From: Pseudolactococcus sp041800635
GTDB taxonomy: Bacteria; Bacillota; Bacilli; Lactobacillales; Streptococcaceae
NCBI GenBank assembly: GCA_047833645.1
Contig: CP181259.1
Coordinates: forward strand, 1,054,001 to 1,118,000
Direction of reading: 5' to 3'
DNA: 64,000 bases
Positions 32,517 to 41,761 of the stretch are shown here, piece after piece. Position 1 is the stretch's first letter, and each line of letters begins with the position of its first letter. The notes under the pieces are model-generated. The model ran no database searches and was not told the origin of the DNA. It saw nothing but the letters and a program-made list of their open reading frames with translations. The translations under genes and the position numbers were made by a program.

Positions 32517-33602
32517 ATGATCCTTTCTGAGTTACACCTCAACAATTTTAGAAATTATGACCATCTCGACCTCACCTTTCATCCCAACTTAAATCTCTTC
32601 GTCGGCCAAAATGCGCAAGGCAAGACCAATATTGCTGAAAGCATTTATTTTTTGGCACTGACGCGTAGTCACCGGACGCACACTGATCGGGAATTGATTG
32701 CCTGGGATCAAAAAGAGATGTCGGTCTCTGGCACGATCCTCAAAAAAAACACAACCGTGCCCCTTGACATCACCTTGACCCCCAAGGGGCGGATTGCCAA
32801 AGTCAATCACCTCAAGGAAAATCGGCTGGCTGACTATATTGGCCATCTGAATGTCATCATGTTTGCGCCCGAAGACTTAGCCATTATCAAGGGGGCACCT
32901 AGTGTACGCAGACGGTTTATTGACATGGAAATCGGTCAGATCCGCCCCGTCTATCTTTATGATTTGATGCGCTATAATAAAACGCTCAAAGAGCGCAACA
33001 GCTATCTCAAATTCGATGCGGCAAAAATTGATGCCAATTTTCTGGACGTCTTAGATGATCAACTGGTCGAATATGGTGAAAAAGTCATGAGCCATCGCAG
33101 GCAATTTATCACCAGTCTCACAGCCATTTCTGCTGACTTACATGATCATCTCAGCCATGGTCAAGAGCACTTAAGCATCGTTTATGCCCAAAATGTCAAG
33201 ACTGACTTTGCAGCCGAACTGAAACAAGCCCGACAAAAAGACCAATTTCGTGCCCAGACTTCTGTGGGGCCTCATCGGGATGACTTACAATTTTTGATTA
33301 ATGATGTGAATGTGTCAAATTTTGGCTCCCAAGGTCAGCAACGCACCACTGCGCTGTCTGTCAAGTTAGCAGAAATTGAGTTGATTTATCAAGAAACGGG
33401 AGACTATCCGATCTTGCTTTTGGACGATGTCATGAGTGAGCTCGATAATCAAAGACAGCTCGATCTTTTATCCTTGGTGATCGGTAAAACACAGACCTTC
33501 ATCACAACAACGACGCTTGATCATCTGCAACATTTACCAGATAAAATGACGGTGTTTGAGGTTGATCATGGTCAGATAAGCGAGCGAAAGATTAACGCCT
33601 AA
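32517..33602 (+). CDS. recF: DNA replication and repair protein RecF
   Basis: A 361-aa SMC-like ATPase. Walker A GQNAQGKTNIAESIYFL (about residues 30-46), the signature TSVGPHRDDLQFLIN, LSVKLAEIELI and Walker B PILLLDDVMSELDNQRQ. RecF helps load RecA at gaps. Residues 2-13 (ILSELHLNNFRNY) are the family start. The ribosome binding site is weak, so coupling to yaaA is likely. Ends at a strong terminator. Confidence 0.97.
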   Translation: MILSELHLNNFRNYDHLDLTFHPNLNLFVGQNAQGKTNIAESIYFLALTRSHRTHTDRELIAWDQKEMSVSGTILKKNTTVPLDITLTPKGRIAKVNHLKENRLADYIGHLNVIMFAPEDLAIIKGAPSVRRRFIDMEIGQIRPVYLYDLMRYNKTLKERNSYLKFDAAKIDANFLDVLDDQLVEYGEKVMSHRRQFITSLTAISADLHDHLSHGQEHLSIVYAQNVKTDFAAELKQARQKDQFRAQTSVGPHRDDLQFLINDVNVSNFGSQGQQRTTALSVKLAEIELIYQETGDYPILLLDDVMSELDNQRQLDLLSLVIGKTQTFITTTTLDHLQHLPDKMTVFEVDHGQISERKINA

Positions 33603-33610
33603 AGCATGAC

Positions 33611-33655
33611 GACACAAAAAACGCGAGTGGCTCAGCCATTCGCATTTTTTGTGTC
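33611..33655. terminator. Bidirectional terminator between recF and pbp1b
   Basis: A 21-base inverted repeat with few mismatches (33611-33631 with 33635-33655) around TCA, with A6 and T6 arms. It ends the convergent recF and pbp1b transcripts. Confidence 0.9.
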
Positions 33656-33664
33656 AGTCTATTT

Positions 33665-36106
33665 TCAGTTACCTGATTGTTTCTTATTATCACTATTATC
33701 TTTATTATCAGTATTATTGTTGTTAGTCGTATTATTACCCGTATTATTGCCTGAAATTTTGGTCCAGGCATTGGCATAATCACTGTCGCTACCACCGATT
33801 GCAAATTTATATTGCGTGGTTGGCGCCCCTTCTGTTTTCGCCCAATAAGAGGTTGTTGTTGGGCCAGATAGCGTGAAGTTGTTGTAACTCCCCCCTGTAA
33901 AGGTGCCAGGTTTTTCACCTGTTGAGACTAGGACGGTTGATTTCGTCACGGACGGATCCATTGAGAATCGCTGTTCAACACCAAAGACACCTGGGCTAGC
34001 TTGATAAATACTGTTGGCCACTTGGGCAACAAACTGCGAGTTATTGTTATAGCCGGTCAACGGTGCCATTGAGACCCTTTGATCATCATGACCAATCCAA
34101 GAGCTAAGGGTTACTGCCGGTGTGGCTACCATGAGCCAGGCATCCGCAAAATCATTGGATGTCCCGGTTTTACCGACCCAATCAGCACCCGCAAGGCTTG
34201 GGTTGAGGTTAGACAATTGACCATAGAAAGTCGTTGTTTTTTGTGATTTAATTGGGCCTTTTAAAAGCTCTGCCATGATTGATGAGGTCTCTTTTGAATA
34301 GACCTGCACGGGTTGACTTTGATGTTTATAAATCTCATTACCATTGCCATCTTTGATACTATCAACGACATAGTAAGGCTCGTATTGACCACCATTCAGC
34401 AAGGCCTGATAGCCGTTGGTATGCTGCACGACCGATGGCTCAATCCCACCACCCAAAGGTAGAGATTCGATCTGATAATCCGAGATTTTATAACCCATCT
34501 TAGTCATGTACGGTTTAACGCTCTGACCATTTTTAAGGATGGTTTGGTAGGTCCAGTAGGCTGGAATATTCCATGACGTGTCCAGCGCATCCTGCAAGGT
34601 CATCATCTCTTGTGTCCCGGCTGACGTATCATGCATGATGGGCTGACCACTTGCAAATTTAGTGGGGTAGTTGGAGAGGCGACTGGCGCTCCCCATGATG
34701 CCCATATCGATCGCAGGCCCGTAAGCCAGAATTGGCTTAATCGATGAGCCTGGGCTACGATGTGTATCAAAAGCATGGTTATTTTGGTTGGTATTATAGT
34801 CCAACCCACCAATGAAACCAAGTACGGCACCCGTTTTATTGTCCATCAGGACATTACCCGTCTGATTTTCACCCGTCCCATCTTGCAAGAGGTAGCCATA
34901 ATTGGCGACAGCCGATTGCATGGCTTGATAAATCCCTTGGTCAATGGTTGCTGTAATGGTAAAATCGCCTTGTTGCAGTTTTTGCTCAGCCATTTTTTGG
35001 TAGGTTTCTTTAACGACATCATTCCCTTGATCCGCTTCAGAAACCTTATCCGTCTTAATCAAATAATCATAGACTTTATCAAAGGCTTCATTATAGACCA
35101 CGTGATAAAGATAGCCATGGGTCGTCGTTTCAGGTGCCGCAGGTGCGATGAACTCTGTCGACACATCATAGGCGACATAGGCATCATACTCTTTTTTAGA
35201 GATATAGCCATTTCGGTAGAGGTTAAAGAGAACATCTTTTTGTCTCCCCAAACCATACTGCATGTTTTCCTTAGATTTGAGATTACCATCTGCACCATAA
35301 GGCGTGTAGACAATCGGACTCTGGGGCAGACCTGCGATAAAAGCCGCTTCTGGAATGGTCAAATCTTTAGCCGATTTACCAAAAATGCCTTGGGCTGCAG
35401 CTTCAACACCTGCAATATTTTGACCTTTATTATTACGGCCAAAGGGTGAGACGTTCAGATAATCGGTTAAAATCTCATCCTTGGTCGAATACTTTTCAAG
35501 CTCCAAGGCATAGACCATTTCGGTCGCTTTTCGTTTAAAGGTAGGTGAATCCCCAAGGACTTGTTGCTTAATCAACTGCTGGGTCAAGGTTGACCCACCT
35601 GAGGATGCTCCCCCCATTGATTCTCCCAAAATCGCTCTAAAAAAGGCTTTAGGGACAACACCTTTATGATGTTTGAAATTTTCGTCCTCTGTCGCGATCA
35701 AGGCATCTTTAACGGTTTGGGCAATCTGATCTCCTGAGACTTTTGTTCTGATCAAATCACTCGAAATATCAGAAATCGGCTGCCCATTGCTGTAGGTCAT
35801 GACAGAAGCTTCATGAATCGTATTGATTTTATCCGTCAATTCTTTGCTGGATGGCACTTTGACATCAGAAATCAAGCTCACCAAATAACCCGTTCCTGTT
35901 GCGGCACCAAAAATAATCCCAAGACTCAAAATTGTCGCAAAAACAATGGATAGCCCTCTGACGACGATAAAAATCGTTTGTAGAATCGTTCTACCATCTG
36001 AGGGACTTTTTTTCTTTTTCTTTTTATTTTTATTTTTTTCTTGACGTTTGGCCTTCTTCGCTGCAATGCGATCTTCACGCTCTTTATCGGAAAATTCTTT
36101 AGTCAT
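33665..36106 (-). CDS. pbp1b: Class A penicillin-binding protein 1B
   Basis: An 813-aa bifunctional peptidoglycan synthase. A Lys-rich cytoplasmic tail and one membrane helix (about residues 48-75) anchor it. The GT51 glycosyltransferase has EDENFKHHKGV and GGSTLTQQLIKQQ. The transpeptidase has the active-site serine in HRSPGSSIKP, the SXN motif SWN (TSWNIPAYW) and VGKTGTSND. The C-terminus is an Asn/Thr/Asp-rich low-complexity tail. It is divergent from tyrS, the arrangement of pbp1b in pneumococcus. A TATAAT box (36114-36119) ends 7 bases before the ATG, so the mRNA is probably leaderless. Confidence 0.95.
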   Translation of the reverse strand: MTKEFSDKEREDRIAAKKAKRQEKNKNKKKKKKSPSDGRTILQTIFIVVRGLSIVFATILSLGIIFGAATGTGYLVSLISDVKVPSSKELTDKINTIHEASVMTYSNGQPISDISSDLIRTKVSGDQIAQTVKDALIATEDENFKHHKGVVPKAFFRAILGESMGGASSGGSTLTQQLIKQQVLGDSPTFKRKATEMVYALELEKYSTKDEILTDYLNVSPFGRNNKGQNIAGVEAAAQGIFGKSAKDLTIPEAAFIAGLPQSPIVYTPYGADGNLKSKENMQYGLGRQKDVLFNLYRNGYISKKEYDAYVAYDVSTEFIAPAAPETTTHGYLYHVVYNEAFDKVYDYLIKTDKVSEADQGNDVVKETYQKMAEQKLQQGDFTITATIDQGIYQAMQSAVANYGYLLQDGTGENQTGNVLMDNKTGAVLGFIGGLDYNTNQNNHAFDTHRSPGSSIKPILAYGPAIDMGIMGSASRLSNYPTKFASGQPIMHDTSAGTQEMMTLQDALDTSWNIPAYWTYQTILKNGQSVKPYMTKMGYKISDYQIESLPLGGGIEPSVVQHTNGYQALLNGGQYEPYYVVDSIKDGNGNEIYKHQSQPVQVYSKETSSIMAELLKGPIKSQKTTTFYGQLSNLNPSLAGADWVGKTGTSNDFADAWLMVATPAVTLSSWIGHDDQRVSMAPLTGYNNNSQFVAQVANSIYQASPGVFGVEQRFSMDPSVTKSTVLVSTGEKPGTFTGGSYNNFTLSGPTTTSYWAKTEGAPTTQYKFAIGGSDSDYANAWTKISGNNTGNNTTNNNNTDNKDNSDNKKQSGN

Positions 36107-36113
36107 ACCTTTA

Positions 36114-36122
36114 ATTATACCA
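36114..36122 (-). promoter_or_regulatory. pbp1b promoter, extended -10, leaderless type
   Basis: Minus strand TGGTATAAT with seven bases (TAAAGGT) between the box and the ATG. AAAGG sits too close to the ATG to act as a normal Shine-Dalgarno sequence. Confidence 0.6.
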
Positions 36123-36209
36123 AATTTTTTGATACAATAGACTTAATTTATAAAAATTAAGCTCAAAGCGGCTGCGATGCGTCTGCTCGGCACCTCACCT
36201 AATCCATTT

Positions 36210-36271
36210 GACACTTTTTCCCCAGTGATGTCATCACCTTTTGGTGATTGACTACCTGGGGAAACTGTGTC
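36210..36271 (+). ncRNA. Structured leader RNA of tyrS (unnamed)
   Basis: Nested helices: GACAC (36210-36214) with GTGTC (36267-36271), a 2 by 2 internal loop, TTTCCCCAG (36217-36225) with CTGGGGAAA (36256-36264), a 7 by 7 internal loop, then ATCACC-TTTT-GGTGAT (36233-36248). It lies in the roughly 190-base tyrS leader behind a possible extended -10 at 36130-36138 (TGATACAAT). It has no T-box antiterminator sequence. Confidence 0.55.
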
Positions 36272-36330
36272 ATCTGCTAGCATGGGCCAGCAACGCAGTA
36301 ACAGCTGCTTTCTAGTAAGGACGATTGCAC

Positions 36331-37584
36331 ATGAATATCTTCGAAGAACTCAAAGCACGTGGTTTGATTTTTCAAACGACGGATGAAGCCGCTTTAGTCA
36401 AGGCCTTGACGGAAACTTCTGTTAGCTTTTATACGGGCTATGACCCAACTGCGGATTCGCTGCATTTGGGTCACTTGGTGCCTATCCTGAATATGCGTCG
36501 CCTGCAACTTGCTGGTCACCATCCTGTAGCCCTCGTTGGTGGGGCGACTGGGATGATCGGCGATCCGTCCTTTAAAGATACTGAACGCTCACTCCAAACC
36601 ACGGATACCGTGGCCCAATGGTCTGAGTCGATCAAACAACAGCTCTCACGTTTCCTAAGTTTTGAAGGTGATAACGCTGCTGTCGTGGTCAATAACTACG
36701 AATGGTTCGCCAACATGAACGTCCTCGAATTCTTGCGCGATGTCGGCAAATACTACACCATCAACTACATGATGAGCAAGGAATCGGTCAAAAAACGTAT
36801 CGAAACTGGGATTTCCTATACTGAGTTTGCCTACCAAATTCTCCAAGGCTACGATTTCTACCAACTCAATGAAAACCACGGCGTCAACCTCCAAATCGGT
36901 GGTTCTGACCAATGGGGGAACATGGTAGCTGGGACTGATTTAATTCGTAAGAAGTCAGGGAACGAAACCCATGTCATTACAGTCCCGTTGATCACTGATT
37001 CAACCGGTAAAAAATTCGGCAAGTCTGAAGGTAATGCTGTCTGGCTGGATGCGGATAAAACATCACCCTACGAGTTCTACCAATTCTGGCTCAACATCGC
37101 CGATGCGGATGGCGTGAAATTCCTGAAAATCTTTACTTTCTTGTCTCTTGATGAGATTGACGAGATTGCCAAGGCTTTTGAAGCGGCACCACATGAACGT
37201 CTGGCTCAAAAAACATTGGCTAAAGAAGTCGTGACACTGGTTCACGGTGAAGCTGCCTACCAACAAGCTGTCAATATCTCAGAACAACTTTTCGCAGGTC
37301 ATATCAAAGCCTTGTCAGTCAAAGATATCAAGGCTGGTTTGAAAGATGTACCGAGCTATACGGTTGCCAGTGATTTCGATGGAAACTTAGTGAACCTGCT
37401 TGTTGATGCTAAAATTTCACCAAGTCGTCGTCAAGCGCGTGAAGACATCACCAATGGCGCGATTTACCTCAATGGTGAACGCCAAACTGATCTTGACTAT
37501 GTCTTGAGTGATGCAGATAAACTTGAAAATGAATTAACCGTGATCCGTCGTGGTAAGAAAAAATATACGATTGTGAATTACTGA
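36331..37584 (+). CDS. tyrS: Tyrosyl-tRNA synthetase
   Basis: A 417-aa class Ic synthetase. MNIFEELKARGLIFQTTDE, YTGYDPTADSLHLGHLV (HIGH motif as HLGH), the tyrosine-binding YTEFAYQILQGYDFYQL, GGSDQWGNMVAGTDLIR, and KFGKSEGNAVWLD (KMSKS motif). The C-terminal S4 domain begins around residue 355 (SPSRRQAREDITNGAIYLNG). I chose the ATG at 36331; a TTG two codons earlier is less likely. It is alone on its transcript, with a structured leader and a terminator. Confidence 0.97.
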   Translation: MNIFEELKARGLIFQTTDEAALVKALTETSVSFYTGYDPTADSLHLGHLVPILNMRRLQLAGHHPVALVGGATGMIGDPSFKDTERSLQTTDTVAQWSESIKQQLSRFLSFEGDNAAVVVNNYEWFANMNVLEFLRDVGKYYTINYMMSKESVKKRIETGISYTEFAYQILQGYDFYQLNENHGVNLQIGGSDQWGNMVAGTDLIRKKSGNETHVITVPLITDSTGKKFGKSEGNAVWLDADKTSPYEFYQFWLNIADADGVKFLKIFTFLSLDEIDEIAKAFEAAPHERLAQKTLAKEVVTLVHGEAAYQQAVNISEQLFAGHIKALSVKDIKAGLKDVPSYTVASDFDGNLVNLLVDAKISPSRRQAREDITNGAIYLNGERQTDLDYVLSDADKLENELTVIRRGKKKYTIVNY

Positions 37585-37605
37585 TGTCTGATATTTTGAC
37601 GCCTT

Positions 37606-37644
37606 AAAAAGCACGAACAGCTATGACAGTTGTTCGTGCTTTTT
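37606..37644 (+). terminator. Terminator of tyrS
   Basis: Perfect 14-bp stem (37606-37619 with 37631-37644), 11-base loop and A5/T5 arms. Confidence 0.9.
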
Positions 37645-37699
37645 AGTCTGACTTTCTAAATGTTATGGTCATAAAATAAACGTTAATGCTATCAAATAA

Positions 37700-37835
37700 A
37701 AAGAGACTGGGACAAAAGTCCAAATTCGCTAGATTTTGGACACTGTTAAAATACAAAAACCGTATGAAATCAACGTTTTTAAAAACGAATTTCATGCGGT
37801 TTTCATATTTCTGAGACTTTTGTCCCAGCCTCTTT
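37700..37835. repeat. Long palindromic intergenic repeat (about 136 bp)
   Basis: The two ends, 37700-37720 (AAAGAGACTGGGACAAAAGTC) and 37815-37835, are inverted copies with one mismatch over 21 bases. An inner inverted repeat pairs about 37755-37772 with 37784-37801 around TTTTTAAAAA. The whole could fold into one long hairpin in either strand, between the convergent tyrS and MFS genes. Similar GGGACAAAAGTC palindromes are known to me from streptococcal and lactococcal intergenic regions, but I cannot name a family. No second copy is seen in this window. Confidence 0.8.
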
Positions 37836-37860
37836 AAATTGCTAGTAACTTCTACTTAAT

Positions 37861-39270
37861 TCAAGCGGTTTTTCTACGTGTGATCAAACGATAGCTTGAT
37901 AGTCCCCAGGCAAAGATGACTAGGGCTAGGGCGACATAAAAGGCCACATGCATGCCGTGCAGGAAGACCTGCGGTTGCGACTTGACATAGCCGGACACGC
38001 GGTATCCGATTTGTCCTGACATAGCGACAAATAAAACCGTTGTCGCTAAGGTAGTCCCTAATACAAAGCCGAGGTTTCGTCCCAAGGCGTTGACTGATCC
38101 TGCAATTCCCAGATATTTCGTCTCCACCGTGGACATGACTAAGGCATTGTTGGGGCTTTGGAAAAAGCCGACGCTACCACCATGAAGGAAGAGAATCAAC
38201 ATCACAACTGGCAAGGCGGTAACGGCGCCAACCATGAGGTAGCCGAGCTGTACGATCAGGACACCTGAAATGGCGAAAAAGGTGATGATTTCCTTGTCGA
38301 ATTTATCCGACAAGACGCCTGCGATCGGGCTGAAAATGAACATGCCAACAGGATAGGCCATCATGACCATCCCGGCAAAACCTGCGGCAGAGCCGCGGTA
38401 ATCTTGGAGGTAGAAAGGCATGAGGATATTGACAAAGCTACCGGCTGTAAACATGGTCATGCTAGTTAAAACACTCATACTAAAGAGCTTGCTGCTGAAA
38501 ATATTGAGGTTGAGCAAGGGTTTGTCGACCGTTTTTTCTGTGTGAATAAACCAGATAAAAAGGGCGACCATGGCCACGAAACTTAAGATAACTGGCAGGG
38601 TCATGAAACCTTGGGCTTGACCCAGACTGACTGCGATGAAAAAGGCCACGATCGTTAGAAACATCTGTGTTGCCCCTAGCAAGTCGGCATCCTTCACGCT
38701 GCCTGAACCTGGGTCTTCCGGCAGGGCTTTGCGCCCAACGAGATAGGCGACGACACCGAGAGGCACATTGATCCAGAAAATATAAGACCAGCTGGCAAAT
38801 TGCAGGATGAAGCCGCCAATGGCAGGCCCAGCAATAGCACCGAGACTGACAAACATGGACATGATGCTCATGGCTCTAGCTCTCAGCGCCGGCTCAAAAA
38901 GCTGACTAGTAATCCCAAAACTGTTGGACATGGTCATAGACGCCCCGATAGCCTGAACAATTCTAGAGAACAGTAGAAAATGTAGCCCCAGATTAATCCC
39001 TGCCAGGAGTGACCCTAGGGTGAAAATCAAACTACCAATATTAAAAATTCTCGTTTTCCCGACCAAATCACCCAGCCGACCAAATAATAGAATCAAACCG
39101 GAAATGACGACCAGATAAATGGTCACTGACCAGGTCACTTGCCCCATATCGAGGTGCATTTCCCGTGCCATACTTGGCAGGGCAATGTTGACAATCGACC
39201 CATCAAGGGTTGACATGAACGTGAAAATACCAAGCGCTAATAGCCCTGGGAATTTTTCTTTACTAAACAT
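37861..39270 (-). CDS. MFS drug exporter, DHA2 (14-helix) family
   Basis: A 469-aa membrane protein with about 14 membrane helices. The DHA2 motif is FMSTLDGSIVNIALPSMAREM near the N-terminus (DxxIVNxALP), motif A is GRLGDLVGKTRIF, and a motif C-like PAIGGFILQFASW segment follows. Such proteins export drugs or other small molecules with proton antiport. It lies 17 bases after thiI on the same strand, perhaps by read-through. The substrate cannot be told. Confidence 0.88.
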   Translation of the reverse strand: MFSKEKFPGLLALGIFTFMSTLDGSIVNIALPSMAREMHLDMGQVTWSVTIYLVVISGLILLFGRLGDLVGKTRIFNIGSLIFTLGSLLAGINLGLHFLLFSRIVQAIGASMTMSNSFGITSQLFEPALRARAMSIMSMFVSLGAIAGPAIGGFILQFASWSYIFWINVPLGVVAYLVGRKALPEDPGSGSVKDADLLGATQMFLTIVAFFIAVSLGQAQGFMTLPVILSFVAMVALFIWFIHTEKTVDKPLLNLNIFSSKLFSMSVLTSMTMFTAGSFVNILMPFYLQDYRGSAAGFAGMVMMAYPVGMFIFSPIAGVLSDKFDKEIITFFAISGVLIVQLGYLMVGAVTALPVVMLILFLHGGSVGFFQSPNNALVMSTVETKYLGIAGSVNALGRNLGFVLGTTLATTVLFVAMSGQIGYRVSGYVKSQPQVFLHGMHVAFYVALALVIFAWGLSSYRLITRRKTA

Positions 39271-39287
39271 AGATGATTCCCCTTTTT

Positions 39288-40511
39288 CTATAACAAATCT
39301 TGAATGGCCGCTTCAAGCGCATCCACTTGCATTTCCCCAGTAATTTGACTGACCATGATGCCATCAACTGCTCGTTCTACCAAGTTATCAATATCCAGAC
39401 GGGCTTCAAACTTCTCAGCATTTTCAAGTTTTGGATTCGTTTTTGGTTGTGGTGGTGCAAAAATCGTGCAACAATCTTCAAAGGGTTGAATGGAAATATT
39501 GAAGGTATCGATCTTCTCAGCTAATTCAATAATTTCTAGTTTATCCATGGTTACAACGGGTCGAATGACGGGTGTTGTCGTAACGGCATTGATGGCCGTC
39601 ATTGAGCCTAGTGTTTGACTGGCCACTTGGCCTAGACTTTCACCATTGATAATGACTTGACCATGACGACGGGCGCGAATTTCATCGACCACACGCATCA
39701 TGAACCGACGGGTGACCGTCATCAAATAAGGCATAGGGACTTTTTCTTTGATTTCTTCTTGGATCTCAGTAAATGGCACTTCGATAAATTGAATATCACC
39801 ACCAAAAACAGTCAACTTACTGGCCAAATCCTTAGCTTTTTGAAGGGCACCTGGGCTGGTATAAGGTGGGCTAGCAAAATGGACCGCTTCGATTTCAACG
39901 CCACGTTTTAACGCGAGATAACCCGCAACGGGCGAATCAATCCCGCCAGACAGCATCAGCATGCCTTTACCAGCCGTCCCAACAGGCAAGCCACCGGCAC
40001 CTTTAATCGTTTCATAGCTCAGGTAAGCAAAGTCAGGGCGAATTTCAACCCGCAAATCGATATCAGGCTTTTTCATCTGTACTTTGGCGTGTGGTACTGC
40101 CATAATCACGGTATGCCCCAACTCACGATTTAACTCTGTACTATCTAACTCGAAGTCATGATCAGAGCGCTTGGCTGTGATTTTAAAAGTCATACCTTCT
40201 TGGTAGACATTGGTCATCAAACTTGCGACCGCTGCCTCAATCGCTGGCATATTTTTCTCTACTTTAATGGCAGGTGAAAAGTTTTGAATCCCAAACACCT
40301 TGACCAACTTCTCAGCCAAGGGCCCATATTCTGCGCCGTTCAAAAAGATATGTGCCCGATCTCGCTCAGCCTTAACTGAAATCGTCGGAAATTCTGTCAA
40401 AACTTCTCGGATATTTTTAGCCAAACGGCCGATAAAGCGCATCCGGTTTTTGCCCTTGGTTGATAGCTCGCCATAGCGAACCATAATCTCTGAATAATTT
40501 AAATTTGTCAT
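39288..40511 (-). CDS. thiI: tRNA 4-thiouridine synthetase ThiI
   Basis: A 407-aa enzyme. N-terminal ferredoxin-like and THUMP domains (YSEIMVRYGELSTKGKNRMRF), then the PP-loop ATPase LMLSGGIDSPVAGYLALKRG (about residues 184-203) and VIINGESLGQVASQT. No C-terminal rhodanese domain is present, as in other Firmicutes ThiI. It adenylates U8 of tRNA and installs sulfur supplied by a cysteine desulfurase, whose gene is directly upstream. I take the ATG at 40511; an upstream GTG at 40517 is possible. Confidence 0.95.
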   Translation of the reverse strand: MTNLNYSEIMVRYGELSTKGKNRMRFIGRLAKNIREVLTEFPTISVKAERDRAHIFLNGAEYGPLAEKLVKVFGIQNFSPAIKVEKNMPAIEAAVASLMTNVYQEGMTFKITAKRSDHDFELDSTELNRELGHTVIMAVPHAKVQMKKPDIDLRVEIRPDFAYLSYETIKGAGGLPVGTAGKGMLMLSGGIDSPVAGYLALKRGVEIEAVHFASPPYTSPGALQKAKDLASKLTVFGGDIQFIEVPFTEIQEEIKEKVPMPYLMTVTRRFMMRVVDEIRARRHGQVIINGESLGQVASQTLGSMTAINAVTTTPVIRPVVTMDKLEIIELAEKIDTFNISIQPFEDCCTIFAPPQPKTNPKLENAEKFEARLDIDNLVERAVDGIMVSQITGEMQVDALEAAIQDLL

Positions 40512-40569
40512 AAACACTTTCTATCTTAAACTCTCTCGCCTGAATGTAGGCGAAAAAAGATCTCTCATT

Positions 40570-41712
40570 TTATTGTATTTTTTGAAACTTAGTATGGAGT
40601 TGTTTAAAAATCGTCAAAAATTGCTCGATTTCCGCCATATTATTGGCCTCATCCAGGGAAATGCGAACAGCGGATGTCGCAAGCTTAGGCGGTACGTTCA
40701 TCGCCGTGAGAGTACTTGACGCCAGACCCGCCTTAGACGAGCAGGCACTTGTCGTTGAGATGTAAATCTCATGGGCTTCAAACCCATGCACCAAGACTTC
40801 ACCACGAACACCTTTGAGTCCGAAAGTGATAATATTGGGGATGAAGCGATCGCGTTGACTAAAGACCACCACATCCGAATAATCCGCCAGTGCGGTCAGC
40901 ACCACTTCTTTCATGGCTGCTAATTTAACCAATTTAGCCTCTGAATCGGTCAGCACCATCCGCAAAGCCTTGGCTGTCGCCGCAATCCCTGCGACATTCT
41001 CTGTCGTTGAGCGTTGATTCGTTTCCTGACCACCACCTGTTAACAAAGGCTGTAATTTTTTTCCTTTTTTGATGTAGACAAAACCAACGCCGCGTGGCCC
41101 GTGAAACTTGTGGGCTGAAAAGGTCGCAAAATCAACCCGTTCTGGTAAAAAGTCCCGGCTGTCTAGTTTGCCAACGGCTTGGACCGCATCCACATGGAAT
41201 GAAATCGTTGGTTTGTCAGCTAGCAACTCCCCAATCTGGCGGATGGGCTCAATGGTCCCAATCTCGTTATTGACAGCCATGACTGAGACTAAAATCGTCT
41301 CTTTTTTGATCAAAGCTGCGAGTGCCTCTAGTTTGACAAAGCCATTGTGATCAACTGGGGCGAAGTCTACTTCAAAGCCTTGTGTCGCTAACCACTCTGC
41401 TGATGCTTTGACTGCGGGATGCTCGACGCTTGAGACGATGATATGGTTGCCATAGACACGCTTTTCAAATGCCACGCCTTTTAAAATCCAGTTATCACCC
41501 TCTGTGCCGCCTGAGGTAAAGTAAATTTCCGATGCTGCTTTGCCGAGTAAGTCGGCGATTTGCTTGCGGGAAGCCTCTAGCATTCGCCCAGCGACTGTCC
41601 CTAAATTATGTAAACTAGACGGGTTGCCCATGATTTTGGTGGCAACATCTGTATAGGTTTTCAGGACTGCGGGGTCGATGGCCGTCGTCGCTGAATTATC
41701 GAAATAGATCAT
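40570..41712 (-). CDS. Cysteine desulfurase (IscS/NifS class V aminotransferase)
   Basis: A 380-aa PLP enzyme. MIYFDNSATTAIDPAV is the family start; NPSSLHNLG, TSGGTEGDNW, HVDAVQAVGK and the PLP lysine in FSAHKFHGPRGVGF; the catalytic-loop cysteine is in STTSACSSKAG. It takes sulfur from cysteine as an enzyme-bound persulfide. The next gene is thiI, 58 bases downstream, so it most likely serves tRNA thiolation. AAAGGAAAA lies upstream of the ATG. A 6-bp hairpin (40536-40553) lies between the two genes and lacks a T run. Confidence 0.94.
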   Translation of the reverse strand: MIYFDNSATTAIDPAVLKTYTDVATKIMGNPSSLHNLGTVAGRMLEASRKQIADLLGKAASEIYFTSGGTEGDNWILKGVAFEKRVYGNHIIVSSVEHPAVKASAEWLATQGFEVDFAPVDHNGFVKLEALAALIKKETILVSVMAVNNEIGTIEPIRQIGELLADKPTISFHVDAVQAVGKLDSRDFLPERVDFATFSAHKFHGPRGVGFVYIKKGKKLQPLLTGGGQETNQRSTTENVAGIAATAKALRMVLTDSEAKLVKLAAMKEVVLTALADYSDVVVFSQRDRFIPNIITFGLKGVRGEVLVHGFEAHEIYISTTSACSSKAGLASSTLTAMNVPPKLATSAVRISLDEANNMAEIEQFLTIFKQLHTKFQKIQ

Positions 41713-41742
41713 GTGTTTTCCTTTTGTTTTGAACTTGAAAAT

Positions 41743-41760
41743 AACTGCGAGGTCGCAGTT
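41743..41760 (-). terminator. Hairpin after the Na+/H+ antiporter gene
   Basis: AACTGCGA/TCGCAGTT stem with a 2-base centre directly after the stop, followed on the minus strand by ATTTTC. A modest terminator. Confidence 0.5.
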
Positions 41761-41761
41761 T

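Noticed and set aside
34760..35449. 229-codon open frame antisense to pbp1b
   Set aside because: Overlaps the transpeptidase and glycosyltransferase coding region fully; Ile/Phe-rich translation without family features.
36107..36330. T-box upstream of tyrS
   Set aside because: No AAGGTGG-type antiterminator sequence and no terminator between promoter and gene; described as an unnamed structured leader instead.
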